Shown: in pieces, positions 8,096 to 16,326 of the stretch
How the letters are laid out: each line of letters opens with the position of its first letter
How positions within the stretch are numbered: position 1 is the first letter of the stretch
NCBI GenBank assembly: GCA_019120175.1
Contig: DWVP01000024.1
Coordinates: forward strand, 401,502 to 465,501
Source: Candidatus Corynebacterium faecigallinarum
GTDB taxonomy: Bacteria; Actinomycetota; Actinomycetes; Mycobacteriales; Mycobacteriaceae
DNA length: 64,000 nt
Direction of reading: 5' to 3'
Translations under genes and position numbers: made by a program
Notes under the pieces: generated by a model
What the model was told of the DNA's origin: nothing
The model's database searches: none
What the model saw: only the letters and a program-made list of their open reading frames with translations

Positions 8096-9424
8096 ATGCA
8101 GACTCCGATCGCTGATTACCTGGCCGAGATTCTCGAGAAAGTCCGCGACGACGACTCCGGTGAGGTGGCCGACTACATCCCCGAACTGGAGGCAGCCGAC
8201 CCCACGCCGTTGGCGGTCGCGCTGTGCACCACCCAGGGGCGGATCTACAGTGCCGGTGACGACGGCCACGAGTTCACGATCCAGTCGATCTCCAAGCCGT
8301 TCGTCTACGCCGCCGCACTGCAGGATCGCGGCGTGGAGACGGTGCTCGACAAGGTCGGGATGGAACCCTCCGGCGAGGCCTTCAACGAGCTGTCGTTGGA
8401 CGGGACGACCCATCAGCCCGTGAACCCGATGATCAACGCGGGGGCGATCACGGTGAACCAGTTGATCAACGGGGAGGACTCCTCGGTGGAGGACCGGGTG
8501 GAGGTGATCCTCGACTATTTCTCGCGCCTTGCCGGTCGACAGCTGAGGATCGATGAGCGGGTCACCGGGTCGGAACTGGAGACCGCCGACCGAAACCTGG
8601 CGCTGGCCCACATGCTGCGCAGCTACGGGATCATCACCGACTCCGCGACGGACGCGGTGACGTCCTACACCCGTCAGTGCTCGATCATGGTGACGGTGAA
8701 GGACCTGGCGGTAATGGGTGTGACTCTGGCGCTGGGCGGGATCCAGCCGGTGACCGGGGAACAGGTGCTCGACCCACTGGTCTGCCGACAGGTGCAGGCG
8801 GTGATGGCCTCGGCCGGGATGTACGACGGGGCAGGCAAGTGGATGGCCTCGGTGGGGATCCCCGCGAAGTCCGGGGTCGCCGGTGGGGTGATGGGGACCT
8901 TGCCCGGGCAGCTCGGGATCGCGACGTTCTCGCCGCGGCTGGATTCCTCAGGCAACAGCGTCCGGGGCAGCCAGGTTTTCCGTGAGCTGTCGGAGAGCAT
9001 GGGTATGCACCTGATGTCGTCGGTGACCCGGCGAGGTACTGCGGTGCGAAGTGTGCGGCAGCGCGGTCTGGTGACTCTGGTGCGGCTGCAGGGCGGCATC
9101 GACTTCGCCGGTGCCGAGGAGTTCCTCGACAGCGTGGCCGACCGGGACTTCAGCACCAAGCGTGTGGTGGTGGACATGCGACGGGTCAACGCGAGTAACC
9201 CGGTCGGACGGCGCATGGTCAAGGAAGGCCTGCGACGGCTCCGTCTCGACGGTCTCCAGGTGGCCGTGCTGGACCCGGAGGAGATGCTCGGGGAACCGGT
9301 CTACGAGGACGGCACCCAGGTCGAGGAAGCCGCGGTCGACGATGTCGACGGCGGGAACCCCGGCGACGGAGGGGACGGCGTGGCCGGTGTGGTTGCCAAC
9401 CGTGAGGCAGCGTCAGGGCAGTAG
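8096..9424 (+). CDS. glsA: Glutaminase with C-terminal STAS domain
   Basis: Glutaminase hydrolyses glutamine to glutamate and ammonia. The first ~310 residues form the serine beta-lactamase-like glutaminase domain: the Ser-x-x-Lys catalytic motif is Ser64-Lys67 (QSISKPF), followed by NPMINAGAI and a late AKSGVAGGVMG motif. From about residue 315 a STAS-like domain follows (RGLVTLVRLQGGIDFAGAEEF, then VVVDMRRVNASN), an architecture known in actinobacterial glutaminases. The protein is 442 residues. The divergent amino acid importer fits a glutamine/glutamate uptake role. Confidence 0.93.
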   Translation: MQTPIADYLAEILEKVRDDDSGEVADYIPELEAADPTPLAVALCTTQGRIYSAGDDGHEFTIQSISKPFVYAAALQDRGVETVLDKVGMEPSGEAFNELSLDGTTHQPVNPMINAGAITVNQLINGEDSSVEDRVEVILDYFSRLAGRQLRIDERVTGSELETADRNLALAHMLRSYGIITDSATDAVTSYTRQCSIMVTVKDLAVMGVTLALGGIQPVTGEQVLDPLVCRQVQAVMASAGMYDGAGKWMASVGIPAKSGVAGGVMGTLPGQLGIATFSPRLDSSGNSVRGSQVFRELSESMGMHLMSSVTRRGTAVRSVRQRGLVTLVRLQGGIDFAGAEEFLDSVADRDFSTKRVVVDMRRVNASNPVGRRMVKEGLRRLRLDGLQVAVLDPEEMLGEPVYEDGTQVEEAAVDDVDGGNPGDGGDGVAGVVANREAASGQ

Positions 9425-9550
9425 GCCGGTGACGTATGTCACGAGGTCGCCGATCATGCCGAAGGGCGCGGCGATCACCGAGCCGGCGATGAACAGCGCG
9501 TTGGAGGCGTAGGCTCCGATCAGTTCGGGGTCGAAGACGGGGAGATCCAT
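9413..9550 (-). CDS. 45-residue hydrophobic peptide, porin-like candidate
   Basis: An ATG at 9550 with a good AAAGGAAG site six bases upstream opens a 45-codon gene that begins MDLPVFDPELIGAYASNALF and ends TYVTGLLP. It has no signal peptide, no cysteine, two acidic residues near the N-terminus and a long Gly/Ala/Ile-rich amphipathic stretch. Corynebacterial cell-wall porins (PorA, 45 residues; PorH, 57) have the same size and style and also lack signal peptides, but I see no clear sequence identity. The gene's last 12 bases overlap the convergent glsA 3' end. A TACGAT -10-like box is about 40 bases upstream of ATG. Confidence 0.6.
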   Translation of the reverse strand: MDLPVFDPELIGAYASNALFIAGSVIAAPFGMIGDLVTYVTGLLP

Positions 9551-9736
9551 GTGAGCTTCCTTTGTCGGGGTTGCGGTACTACAACTTCCATCGTAGAAAC
9601 CACCGCAGGTGTTTCGCACCGTCTCTGCCAGTCACGCCGCCCCATGTCAGAATCGTGGGATCATCTGACGGTCCTGGACAGAAAAACCGGCTATTCGCCC
9701 CACCTTTCTGACGTTGCCTGCCTGCGGACCAAGAAA

Positions 9737-9775
9737 ACCCCCGTTGACCTTGAACATCAAGGTGTCAACGGGGGT
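9737..9775 (-). terminator. Terminator behind the tRNA
   Basis: ACCCCCGTTGA-CCTTGA pairs with TCAAGG-TG-TCAACGGGGGT, giving a 17-bp stem with a two-base bulge and a three-base loop. Read on the minus strand it is followed by TTTTCTT, so it is a Rho-independent terminator for the tRNA gene at 9784-9857. Confidence 0.85.
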
Positions 9776-9783
9776 GTTCAGGG

Positions 9784-9857
9784 TGCCCCAGGTGAGACTC
9801 GAACTCACACTGGACGGGTTTTGAATCCGTTGCCTCTGCCAATTGGGCTACTGGGGC
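9784..9857 (-). tRNA. tRNA with anticodon CAA (Leu), class I shape
   Basis: The minus strand folds as a standard cloverleaf of 74 nucleotides: acceptor GCCCCAG/CTGGGGC, D-arm GCCC..AGGC with TTGGC in the loop, anticodon loop TTCAAAA, variable loop of five bases, T-arm GTGAG-TTCGAGT-CTCAC and discriminator A. The anticodon reads CAA, hence leucine (UUG codons). The CCA end is not encoded. The short variable loop is odd, since bacterial tRNA-Leu normally has a long one; the 31-39 pair is A-C. Confidence 0.85.
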
Positions 9858-9987
9858 CGTGTTCTTCCGTGTTCTTCAAGGACCGCCGGGATCCTCAAGG
9901 GATATTACGGCAGGCGCAGACGCCGGACCAACACCGGGGTGCGCCTGGCCGGGTGAACTGCCCGCGGGGCGGGCGTAGGCTGGGGCT

Positions 9988-10326
9988 ATGTCGAAGAACA
10001 TTCTTTCCGAGGCAGAGATCACCTCCGAGATCCAGGCAGCGGCGCTCGTCGGCTGGAGCATTGTCGACGGGCTGCTCGCCGCCACGTACGAGACGAAGGA
10101 TTTCGCCACCGGCCTGCGGCTGGTGAACCTCATCGGAGCGGCGGCCGAGGCCGCCGATCACCACCCCGACATCGTCCTGACCTACCCCACGGTCAGGATC
10201 ACGTTGGTAAGCCACGACGTCGGAGGGCTCACCGGTCGCGACGTGGACATGGCGCGGCGGATCAGCGAGATCGCCGACCAGGAAGGCATCGCGGCGGACA
10301 CCGCGCCGTCCGGAGAATCGGAGTAG
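9988..10326 (+). CDS. 4a-hydroxytetrahydrobiopterin (pterin-4-alpha-carbinolamine) dehydratase family protein
   Basis: This 112-residue protein has the PCD/DCoH fold signature: AADHHPDIVLTYPTVRI followed by SHDVGGLTGRDVDMAR, with the active-site histidine pair HH and the downstream His of S-H-D. The family dehydrates 4a-hydroxy-tetrahydropterins to regenerate the cofactor of aromatic amino acid hydroxylases; no such hydroxylase is nearby, so the true substrate is open. A TAGGCT box ends six bases before ATG and there is no ribosome site, which points to a leaderless transcript. Confidence 0.88.
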   Translation: MSKNILSEAEITSEIQAAALVGWSIVDGLLAATYETKDFATGLRLVNLIGAAAEAADHHPDIVLTYPTVRITLVSHDVGGLTGRDVDMARRISEIADQEGIAADTAPSGESE

Positions 10327-10357
10327 GGCACTGCCCGGCGGGTAGCCGGGGAGGCTG

Positions 10358-11011
10358 CTACGCCTCGCCGTCGAGTACCTTCTGGATCAGGCTGCCGTAG
10401 TAGTCCACGAAGGCGTCGACGTCAGCCTGCTTGAAGTAGTCCTGGGTGATCAGACGGCGCATCATCGCCACACCGATGAGCATCGAGATCGCCGCCTCTG
10501 CGCGCATCTCCGCGTCGCTGATGTCGTCACCGTGTCCGGCACGGGTCAGTTCGTCCGCCTCTGCATACACCCGCTGCAGGACCGGGGAGACGACCTGGGA
10601 GCGGAACACCTGACCGAGGGTGGAGACGATGTGGCGGTTTCCGCCGGCTTCGGCGAGCTTGCGGATCAGCGAGTTGGGGGAGTCCTCCGGGGCCTCGATG
10701 ACCACGCGGAGCAGGGCGGTGCCCAGGCAGTCGAAGTCCAACCCGGCGATACGCTCGGCCACCGCGGAGAAATCGAGTTGGGCCTCGTAGAGGTTCTCCT
10801 TGGTGCCGAAGTACTTGATGATCAGCGGTGCGCTGACCCCGGCCTCAGCGGCGATCTCCTTGAGTGAGACCTCGCTGTAGGGACGCTGGTTGAAGGCGAC
10901 GCGGGCGTGATCCAGGATGCAGCCTCGTGTCTCCTCGGAGCGACGCCGGCCACCGGAGGAATTCACTTCGGCGCTGGATGAGTTCGGCGCGCTGTCGGTC
11001 TGGTCAGTCAT
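10358..11011 (-). CDS. TetR family transcriptional regulator
   Basis: This 217-residue protein has an N-terminal TetR helix-turn-helix at about residues 30-75 (ILDHARVAFNQRPYSEVSLKEIAAEAGVSAPLIIKYFGTKENL, in two helices and a recognition helix) and an all-helical C-terminal ligand domain. A low-complexity Ser/Asn tail of about 22 residues precedes the DNA-binding domain. It is divergent from polA, 88 bases away; the target genes are unknown. A minus-strand TATCCT box lies seven bases from ATG with no ribosome site, so it is probably leaderless. Confidence 0.88.
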   Translation of the reverse strand: MTDQTDSAPNSSSAEVNSSGGRRRSEETRGCILDHARVAFNQRPYSEVSLKEIAAEAGVSAPLIIKYFGTKENLYEAQLDFSAVAERIAGLDFDCLGTALLRVVIEAPEDSPNSLIRKLAEAGGNRHIVSTLGQVFRSQVVSPVLQRVYAEADELTRAGHGDDISDAEMRAEAAISMLIGVAMMRRLITQDYFKQADVDAFVDYYGSLIQKVLDGEA

Positions 11012-11099
11012 GGCGACTAGGATAGCCCTGACGAACGTGGAATGCGGTACTCAACCATCATCAGTGTGTCCGGACAATCGGGGCGTGCGGGAAGGTCAT

Positions 11100-13814
11100 A
11101 TGTCAGAGAACTCCGGGAACCAGCAGGGCAAACCGACGATGCTGTTGCTCGACGGCCATTCACTGGCGTTCCGCGCCTTCTACGCCCTGCCGGCCCAGAA
11201 CTTCTCCACCACCGGCGGGCAGTACACCAACGCCGTCTACGGCTTCCTCGGCATGTTCCTCGGACTGGTGGAGGCGGAGCGTCCCACCCACATCGCCGCC
11301 GCCTTCGACCTCTCCGGGCCGACTTTCCGTGAGAAGGAGCTGCCGGAGTACAAGGCGCAGCGTCCGGAGACCCCGCCGGAGTTCCGCGGCCAGGTGGAGC
11401 TGATCCAGCAGACCCTGGAGTCGCTGGGCATCACCACCCTGACCAAGGAGTCCTACGAGGCCGACGACATCATCGCCACCCTGGCGGTCCGCGGCACGGA
11501 GGCCGGGATGCGCACCGTGATCTGCACCGGTGACCGGGACAGCCTGCAGCTGGTCAACGACGATGTCACCGTGCTGTACACCCTGCGTGGGGTGTCCGAG
11601 CTCGACCGGTTCACCCCGGCCCGGGTCAAGGAGAAGTACGGGGTCACCCCGACCCAGTACCCGGACCTGGCGTCGCTGCGTGGTGACACCTCCGACAACA
11701 TGCCCGGTGTCCCGGGTGTGGGCCCGAAGACCTCCCAGAAGTGGATCGAGAAATACGGAAGCCTGGACGCGGTACTGGAGAACCTCGACGACTTCGGCGG
11801 CAAGGTCGGCGATGCACTACGGGCCAACATCGACAACGTGAAGCTGGCCCGCAAGATCACCGAGATGGTCCGTGACCTGGACTTGGGTGACCTCGACGGG
11901 GACGGGGACCCGCTGTCGGCGCTGCGTCCGCGTGAGGTCGAGGCGTCCCGTGCCGTGGAGGTCTTCGACGACCTGCAGTTCGGCAACAACCTGCGCAACC
12001 GCACCTTCCGCGCTATGGGGATCGAGTTCGAGGACGGCAATGACGTCGAGGTCACCGTCGACGAGGTCGCCGACGGCACGTTGGGGAAGTGGCTGACCAC
12101 CCACGCCGGCTGGAAGCCGGGACGTGCCGGCGGGGACGCTGCGGTCAACCGTCCGCTCGCTGTGGCGGTCACCGGCGACGGAGCGCCCTTCGGCGGACGC
12201 GCCGACACCCTGTCGCTGCTTGACCCGCAGCCCGGTGACGACGGCGCCCTGCACTCGGTGGCGATCGACCTCTCCGACCAGGATCCGAAGGACGAGGAGG
12301 CGCTCACCGATTACCTCGCCGACGCTGCCGCCCCGGTCTGGCTGCACGACGCCAAGCAGGCCTGGCACATGCTCAACGGGTCCGGGCTCGCCCTGGCCGG
12401 TGTCGAGCACGACACCGCCCTGGCCGCCTACCTACTGCGTCCTGACGTCCGGGCGACCGACCTGGCGGACGTCCTTCAGCGCCACGTCGGACACGAGCTC
12501 GCCGCGGACGCGCCGACACCGGTGCGTGCCCAGGCGGTCCGCGACCTGGTCGCCGCGCTGACCCCCGAGCTGGCCAAGATCGGTGCCATGGAGCTCTACC
12601 TCGATCTCGAGGTGCCGCTGGCCACGGTGCTCGCCCGGATGGAAGGCTACGGCATCGAAGTCGACAAGGCCTCGCTTCAGGAGCTGTCGGACGACTACGA
12701 GGGAAAGATCAGCGAGGAGGTCGCCGCCGCCAGGAATCTCGCCGGCGACGACAAGCTCAACCTGTCCAGCCCCAAGCAGCTGCAGAAGGTGCTCTTCGAG
12801 GACTTCGACCTGCCGAAGACGAAGAAGACCAAGACCGGCTACTCCACCGCCGCCGGTGAGCTGGAGAAGCTCACCGAGCAGACCGGGCACCCCTTCCTCG
12901 GCCACCTGATGGCCCACCGCGAGTACCAGAAGATGAAGTCCACCATCGACGGACTCATCGATGCCACCGGCGATGATGGCCGGATCCACACCACCTTCAA
13001 CCAGCGGGGTGCGGCGACCGGACGACTGTCGTCCTCGGAACCGAACCTGCAGAACATCCCGGTGCGGACCGAGGCTGGACGACACATCCGCGGCGCCTTC
13101 CGGGTCGGCGAGGGTTACCAGACATTGCTCACCGCCGACTACTCGCAGATCGAGATGCGTGTTATGGCGCACCTGTCCCAGGACCCCGGCCTGACCGAGG
13201 CCTACCGGGAGGGCGAGGACCTGCACAACTACGTCGGCTCCAAGATCTTCGACGTGCCGGTCGACCAGGTCACCCCGGAGTTGCGACGTCGGGTCAAGGC
13301 GATGAGTTACGGCCTGGTCTACGGACTCAGTGCCTTCGGCCTGTCCCAGCAGCTCTCTATCTCACCTGGTGAGGCGAAGCAGACGATGGACACCTACTTC
13401 GAGCGCTTCGGCGGGGTGAAGACCTACCTCGACGAGGTCGTCGCACAGGCGACGTTGGACGGCTACACCGAGACGCTCTACGGGCGCCGGCGCTACCTGC
13501 CGGAGCTCGGGTCGTCCAACCGGGTGGCCCGCGAGAACGCCGAGCGTGCGGCGCTGAACGCGCCGATCCAGGGAACCGCGGCGGACATCATCAAGCGGGC
13601 GATGTTGCGCGTCGAGCGCGAGATGACCCGCCGTGGCCTGCAGTCACGCGTGCTGTTGCAGGTGCACGACGAGCTGGTCGTGGAGGTCGTCGAGGGCGAA
13701 CTCGAGGAGATGACCGCGCTGCTGGAGGCGGAGATGGATGCCGCAGCCGAGCTGCGCGTGCCGCTGGACGTCTCCACCGGGGTCGGCGAGAACTGGGAGG
13801 CCGCCGGGCACTGA
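11100..13814 (+). CDS. polA: DNA polymerase I
   Basis: PolA fills repair gaps and removes RNA primers. The 904-residue protein begins with a 5'-3' exonuclease domain (LLLDGHSLAFRAFYALP, CTGDRDSLQL, SDNMPGVPGVGPKT), has a degenerate middle domain (about 330-520) without the Asp-x-Glu proofreading motif, and ends with the polymerase: motif A DYSQIEMRV near 680, motif B RRRVKAMSYGLVYG near 730, motif C QVHDE near 856. The ATG at 11100 has GGGAAGG upstream; the frame is open earlier but those residues are not PolA-like. Loss of proofreading residues is usual in this order. Confidence 0.96.
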   Translation: MSENSGNQQGKPTMLLLDGHSLAFRAFYALPAQNFSTTGGQYTNAVYGFLGMFLGLVEAERPTHIAAAFDLSGPTFREKELPEYKAQRPETPPEFRGQVELIQQTLESLGITTLTKESYEADDIIATLAVRGTEAGMRTVICTGDRDSLQLVNDDVTVLYTLRGVSELDRFTPARVKEKYGVTPTQYPDLASLRGDTSDNMPGVPGVGPKTSQKWIEKYGSLDAVLENLDDFGGKVGDALRANIDNVKLARKITEMVRDLDLGDLDGDGDPLSALRPREVEASRAVEVFDDLQFGNNLRNRTFRAMGIEFEDGNDVEVTVDEVADGTLGKWLTTHAGWKPGRAGGDAAVNRPLAVAVTGDGAPFGGRADTLSLLDPQPGDDGALHSVAIDLSDQDPKDEEALTDYLADAAAPVWLHDAKQAWHMLNGSGLALAGVEHDTALAAYLLRPDVRATDLADVLQRHVGHELAADAPTPVRAQAVRDLVAALTPELAKIGAMELYLDLEVPLATVLARMEGYGIEVDKASLQELSDDYEGKISEEVAAARNLAGDDKLNLSSPKQLQKVLFEDFDLPKTKKTKTGYSTAAGELEKLTEQTGHPFLGHLMAHREYQKMKSTIDGLIDATGDDGRIHTTFNQRGAATGRLSSSEPNLQNIPVRTEAGRHIRGAFRVGEGYQTLLTADYSQIEMRVMAHLSQDPGLTEAYREGEDLHNYVGSKIFDVPVDQVTPELRRRVKAMSYGLVYGLSAFGLSQQLSISPGEAKQTMDTYFERFGGVKTYLDEVVAQATLDGYTETLYGRRRYLPELGSSNRVARENAERAALNAPIQGTAADIIKRAMLRVEREMTRRGLQSRVLLQVHDELVVEVVEGELEEMTALLEAEMDAAAELRVPLDVSTGVGENWEAAGH

Positions 13815-13835
13815 ATGCTCGGTTGAGGTGTCCAG

Positions 13836-14369
13836 TCAGTCGTCGTCCTCCTGGGTCACCAGTTGGACACTCCGGACCCCGGAGACCGTGGACAGCTCGG
13901 CGACGAGATCGTTGGCGGACTGGCGGCCGCTCAGGCCGAGTTGCAGCGACGTCCGGCCATCCTGTGGCTCGCCCTGCTGGCCAGCTTCCTGCACGGACCA
14001 GCCGTGCGCGGTGGTCGTCGAGAGGATGCTGCGGAGCAGCCCGCGGCCGTCGTCGTAGGAGAGGATCATCTGGACCCTGGTGTCCCCTCCAGGCAGCGAT
14101 CGGGAGAGCAGGCGAAGCCCGTAGGTGAACAGGAAATGCAGGACCGTGACCACGATCGCCAGTAACCACAGGCCGGCACCGGCTGCGGTACCGATCGCCG
14201 CTGTCTCCCACACGCTGGCGGCCGTGGTCAGGCCGAGAACGGTATTTCTGCGGGTCAGGATCAGACCGGCACCCAGAAAACCGATCCCGGAGACGATGCC
14301 GGCGGCAATACGGGACGGGTCGAAGCTGACCTGGGCCCCGAGGATGTCGCTGAACCCGTATTTGCCCAC
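13836..14369 (-). pseudogene. MgtC/SapB family membrane protein, 5'-truncated
   Basis: The 177 codons from a GTG match the middle and end of MgtC/SapB proteins: RIAAGIVSGIGFLGAGLIL, the hallmark TAASVWETAAIGTAAG, two more hydrophobic helices and a C-terminal ACT-like domain. The first one or two helices with the ERE motif that full members carry are missing. The frame continues upstream for about 20 MgtC-compatible codons (TASALFVLVG) but then meets TGA, without an ATG. This looks like a remnant, although a short product from GTG cannot be excluded. Confidence 0.6.
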
Positions 14370-14500
14370 CAGGACGAACAGTGCGGACGCGGTCCCCCCG
14401 TCTAGGCTACGCCGCGCGGGCCCACCGGCGAGTCATCGTGCACCGGGCAGGATGGCACTTAGCGCGGCGGAGGCGATGAGGTCAGCGGTGCAGCGCGGAT

Positions 14501-15145
14501 CTATCGTATCCGCACCGAGAGCCCACACGTAGCCACACTGACGGTGGCATGCGACAGATTCGGGACGATCTCGTCGGCGTCAGTGAGCTCGGTGGCATCG
14601 TATGAGGTGGCCACGCCGAGCACCGTGGCGCCGGAGGCGCTACCCGCGAGGATCCCGGCCGGAGCGTCCTCAACCACAAGACAGTCGGACGGATCGACGC
14701 CGAGAGCTGCAGCGGCGGCGAGGTAACCCTGGGGGTCGGGCTTGCCGGCGGTGACGTCCTCGGCGGTGACGAGGACGCGCGGGACGGGCAGTCCGGCAGC
14801 TCGAAGGCGGTTCTCCGTCACCTCCCTGGCCCCGGAGGTCACCGCCGCCCAGCGGCTGGCGGGGAGCCGGTGGAGGATGTCGGCGACGGTGGGAAGGGCG
14901 ATGACCCCGTCCAGGTCTCCGCGTTCCATGCGGTCGAGCTGTGCCAGGGCATCCCGAACCTCGGTCGCCGGGATGAGCTCGGCCAGTGTGTCCTCGGTGC
15001 GGCGGCCGTGGGAGATGGCCATGATGTGGTCGATGTCCAGGCCCCGCTGGGCGGCGAAGGCCGTCCAGACACGGGTGACGGCCGGTGTCGAATCGACCCG
15101 GGTGCCGTCGATGTCGAAGAGTATGGACTCGAACTGAGTGCGCAT
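14501..15145 (-). CDS. HAD family hydrolase (phosphatase)
   Basis: This 214-residue protein is a HAD subfamily IA phosphatase. Motif I FDIDGT gives nucleophile Asp11 and Asp13, motif II is in AAVTSGA, motif III Lys is in AGKPDPQGYL, and motif IV is VVEDAPAG. Similar enzymes dephosphorylate sugar phosphates or glycerol-3-phosphate. The residue after GT is Arg (GTRVDS) where Leu is usual. A TAGAAT box on the minus strand ends eight bases before ATG and no ribosome site is seen, so translation is probably leaderless. Confidence 0.87.
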   Translation of the reverse strand: MRTQFESILFDIDGTRVDSTPAVTRVWTAFAAQRGLDIDHIMAISHGRRTEDTLAELIPATEVRDALAQLDRMERGDLDGVIALPTVADILHRLPASRWAAVTSGAREVTENRLRAAGLPVPRVLVTAEDVTAGKPDPQGYLAAAAALGVDPSDCLVVEDAPAGILAGSASGATVLGVATSYDATELTDADEIVPNLSHATVSVATCGLSVRIR

Positions 15146-15179
15146 ACGAGCCGATTCTACCGGGGTGTGCTTCCCGGGC

Positions 15180-16199
15180 CTATGCGTCGGAATCAGCCGC
15201 GGACTCAGCCTGCGCTGCGAGCCGCTTGCGCTTCATGACCTGTTCGATGATCACCATCGTGGCGACGACGGACGCACCGACCAGGAAGAGCAGGATCGCC
15301 GTACCGGTCTGCTCGCCGGGGGCCATCAGGGTGATCGCCTCCCCCTCCTCGCCTTCCTGCCAGGGCCACAGCGCCCGCAGTGAACCCAGCAGCAGGCCGG
15401 TCATGGTGAACAGGGTCAGGGTGCGGTGACGGGTGAGCAGCCACTCCATCAACCGGACGAACAGCACCAGACCGGTGATCGCACCGAGCATGAAGACCGC
15501 GATGAAGGTCAGGTCCAGGTCGCTGACGGCAGTCAGGGTCGCCGAGTAGATGCCGATGGCGTAGAGGAAGAAGGAACCGGAGACGCCGGGCAGGATCAGG
15601 GCGCACACCGCGACGGCGGCGGAGACGAAGACCAGCAGGAGGTTCGGGTTGCTGTTCTCCGAGGCGGAGAAACTCGTGGCGACGAAGGTGAAGATGCCAC
15701 CGACGATGAACAGCGGAATGGCTACGGGCAGACGTCGGCGGAGGTCGGCGCGGTCGATCATCAGCAGCGGGACGACCACGGACACCGCGACCATGCCGAG
15801 GAAGAGAGCCTTCGCGGGGATCGGGTGGTCCTCGACGAAGCCACCGAGGACTCCGGCCATGGCAAAGACCACGACGACCATGCCGATGCCGAGGGGAAGC
15901 AGCATGGTCCAGTCGACGGACTTGAGGCGCCGGACACCTTCAGGGCGGTCTTTCGGCAGCGCCTTGACCCCGTCGAGCAGGCGGTTGGCGTTGTAGAGGA
16001 CGCGCTCGTAGGCACCGGTCACCAGGGCGACGGTGCCGCCGGAGATGCCGGGCACCAGTTCGGCGGTACCGATGAGACCGCCGCGTGCGGCATTGAGTAC
16101 GACCGAGCCGGCGTTCAGCGGCGTCGGTTCGAACGCCGGCGGGCGCGCGCTGGGGGTGGCTTGGTTGTCACTGGTTGGGTTGTCGGTCACGGCGAACAT
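15180..16199 (-). CDS. DUF368 polytopic membrane protein (polyprenyl-phosphate translocase family)
   Basis: This protein of about 339 residues has roughly ten hydrophobic segments and the DUF368 signature RGGLIGTAELVPGISGGTVALVTGAYE near residue 45 (read in two parts) with a second PGVSGSFFLYAIGIY copy in the C-terminal half. Members of DUF368 (PopT type) have been shown to recycle undecaprenyl phosphate across the membrane for cell-envelope synthesis; assignment here is by family. The ATG at 16199 was chosen because the upstream open stretch is not conserved-looking; its ribosome site is weak. Confidence 0.82.
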   Translation of the reverse strand: MFAVTDNPTSDNQATPSARPPAFEPTPLNAGSVVLNAARGGLIGTAELVPGISGGTVALVTGAYERVLYNANRLLDGVKALPKDRPEGVRRLKSVDWTMLLPLGIGMVVVVFAMAGVLGGFVEDHPIPAKALFLGMVAVSVVVPLLMIDRADLRRRLPVAIPLFIVGGIFTFVATSFSASENSNPNLLLVFVSAAVAVCALILPGVSGSFFLYAIGIYSATLTAVSDLDLTFIAVFMLGAITGLVLFVRLMEWLLTRHRTLTLFTMTGLLLGSLRALWPWQEGEEGEAITLMAPGEQTGTAILLFLVGASVVATMVIIEQVMKRKRLAAQAESAADSDA

Positions 16200-16314
16200 C
16201 GTAGCGTCCCGACGGCTGGACGTGTGCAGTGGCGGCTGGAGTGTGTTGGGCTGCCAGGACATTGACAGGACACTGTGAGCGTAGGCACGGGGAGATACGG
16301 GTATATGCGGGGGA

Positions 16315-16320
16315 TATAGT
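16315..16320 (+). promoter_or_regulatory. -10 box of a leaderless transcript
   Basis: TATAGT ends six bases before the ATG at 16327 and there is no ribosome site between them, so transcription should start at or next to the start codon. Confidence 0.5.
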
Positions 16321-16326
16321 GGCCCC

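Noticed and set aside
9784-9857. Plus-strand tRNA-Gln reading (loop TTTTGAA, anticodon TTG)
   Set aside because: The T-loop TTCGAGT, discriminator A and a U-rich terminator only fit the minus strand; on the plus strand no T-arm exists.
11042-11332. Extra small gene in front of and overlapping polA
   Set aside because: It is an out-of-frame shadow of the polA start with no ribosome site or family character.
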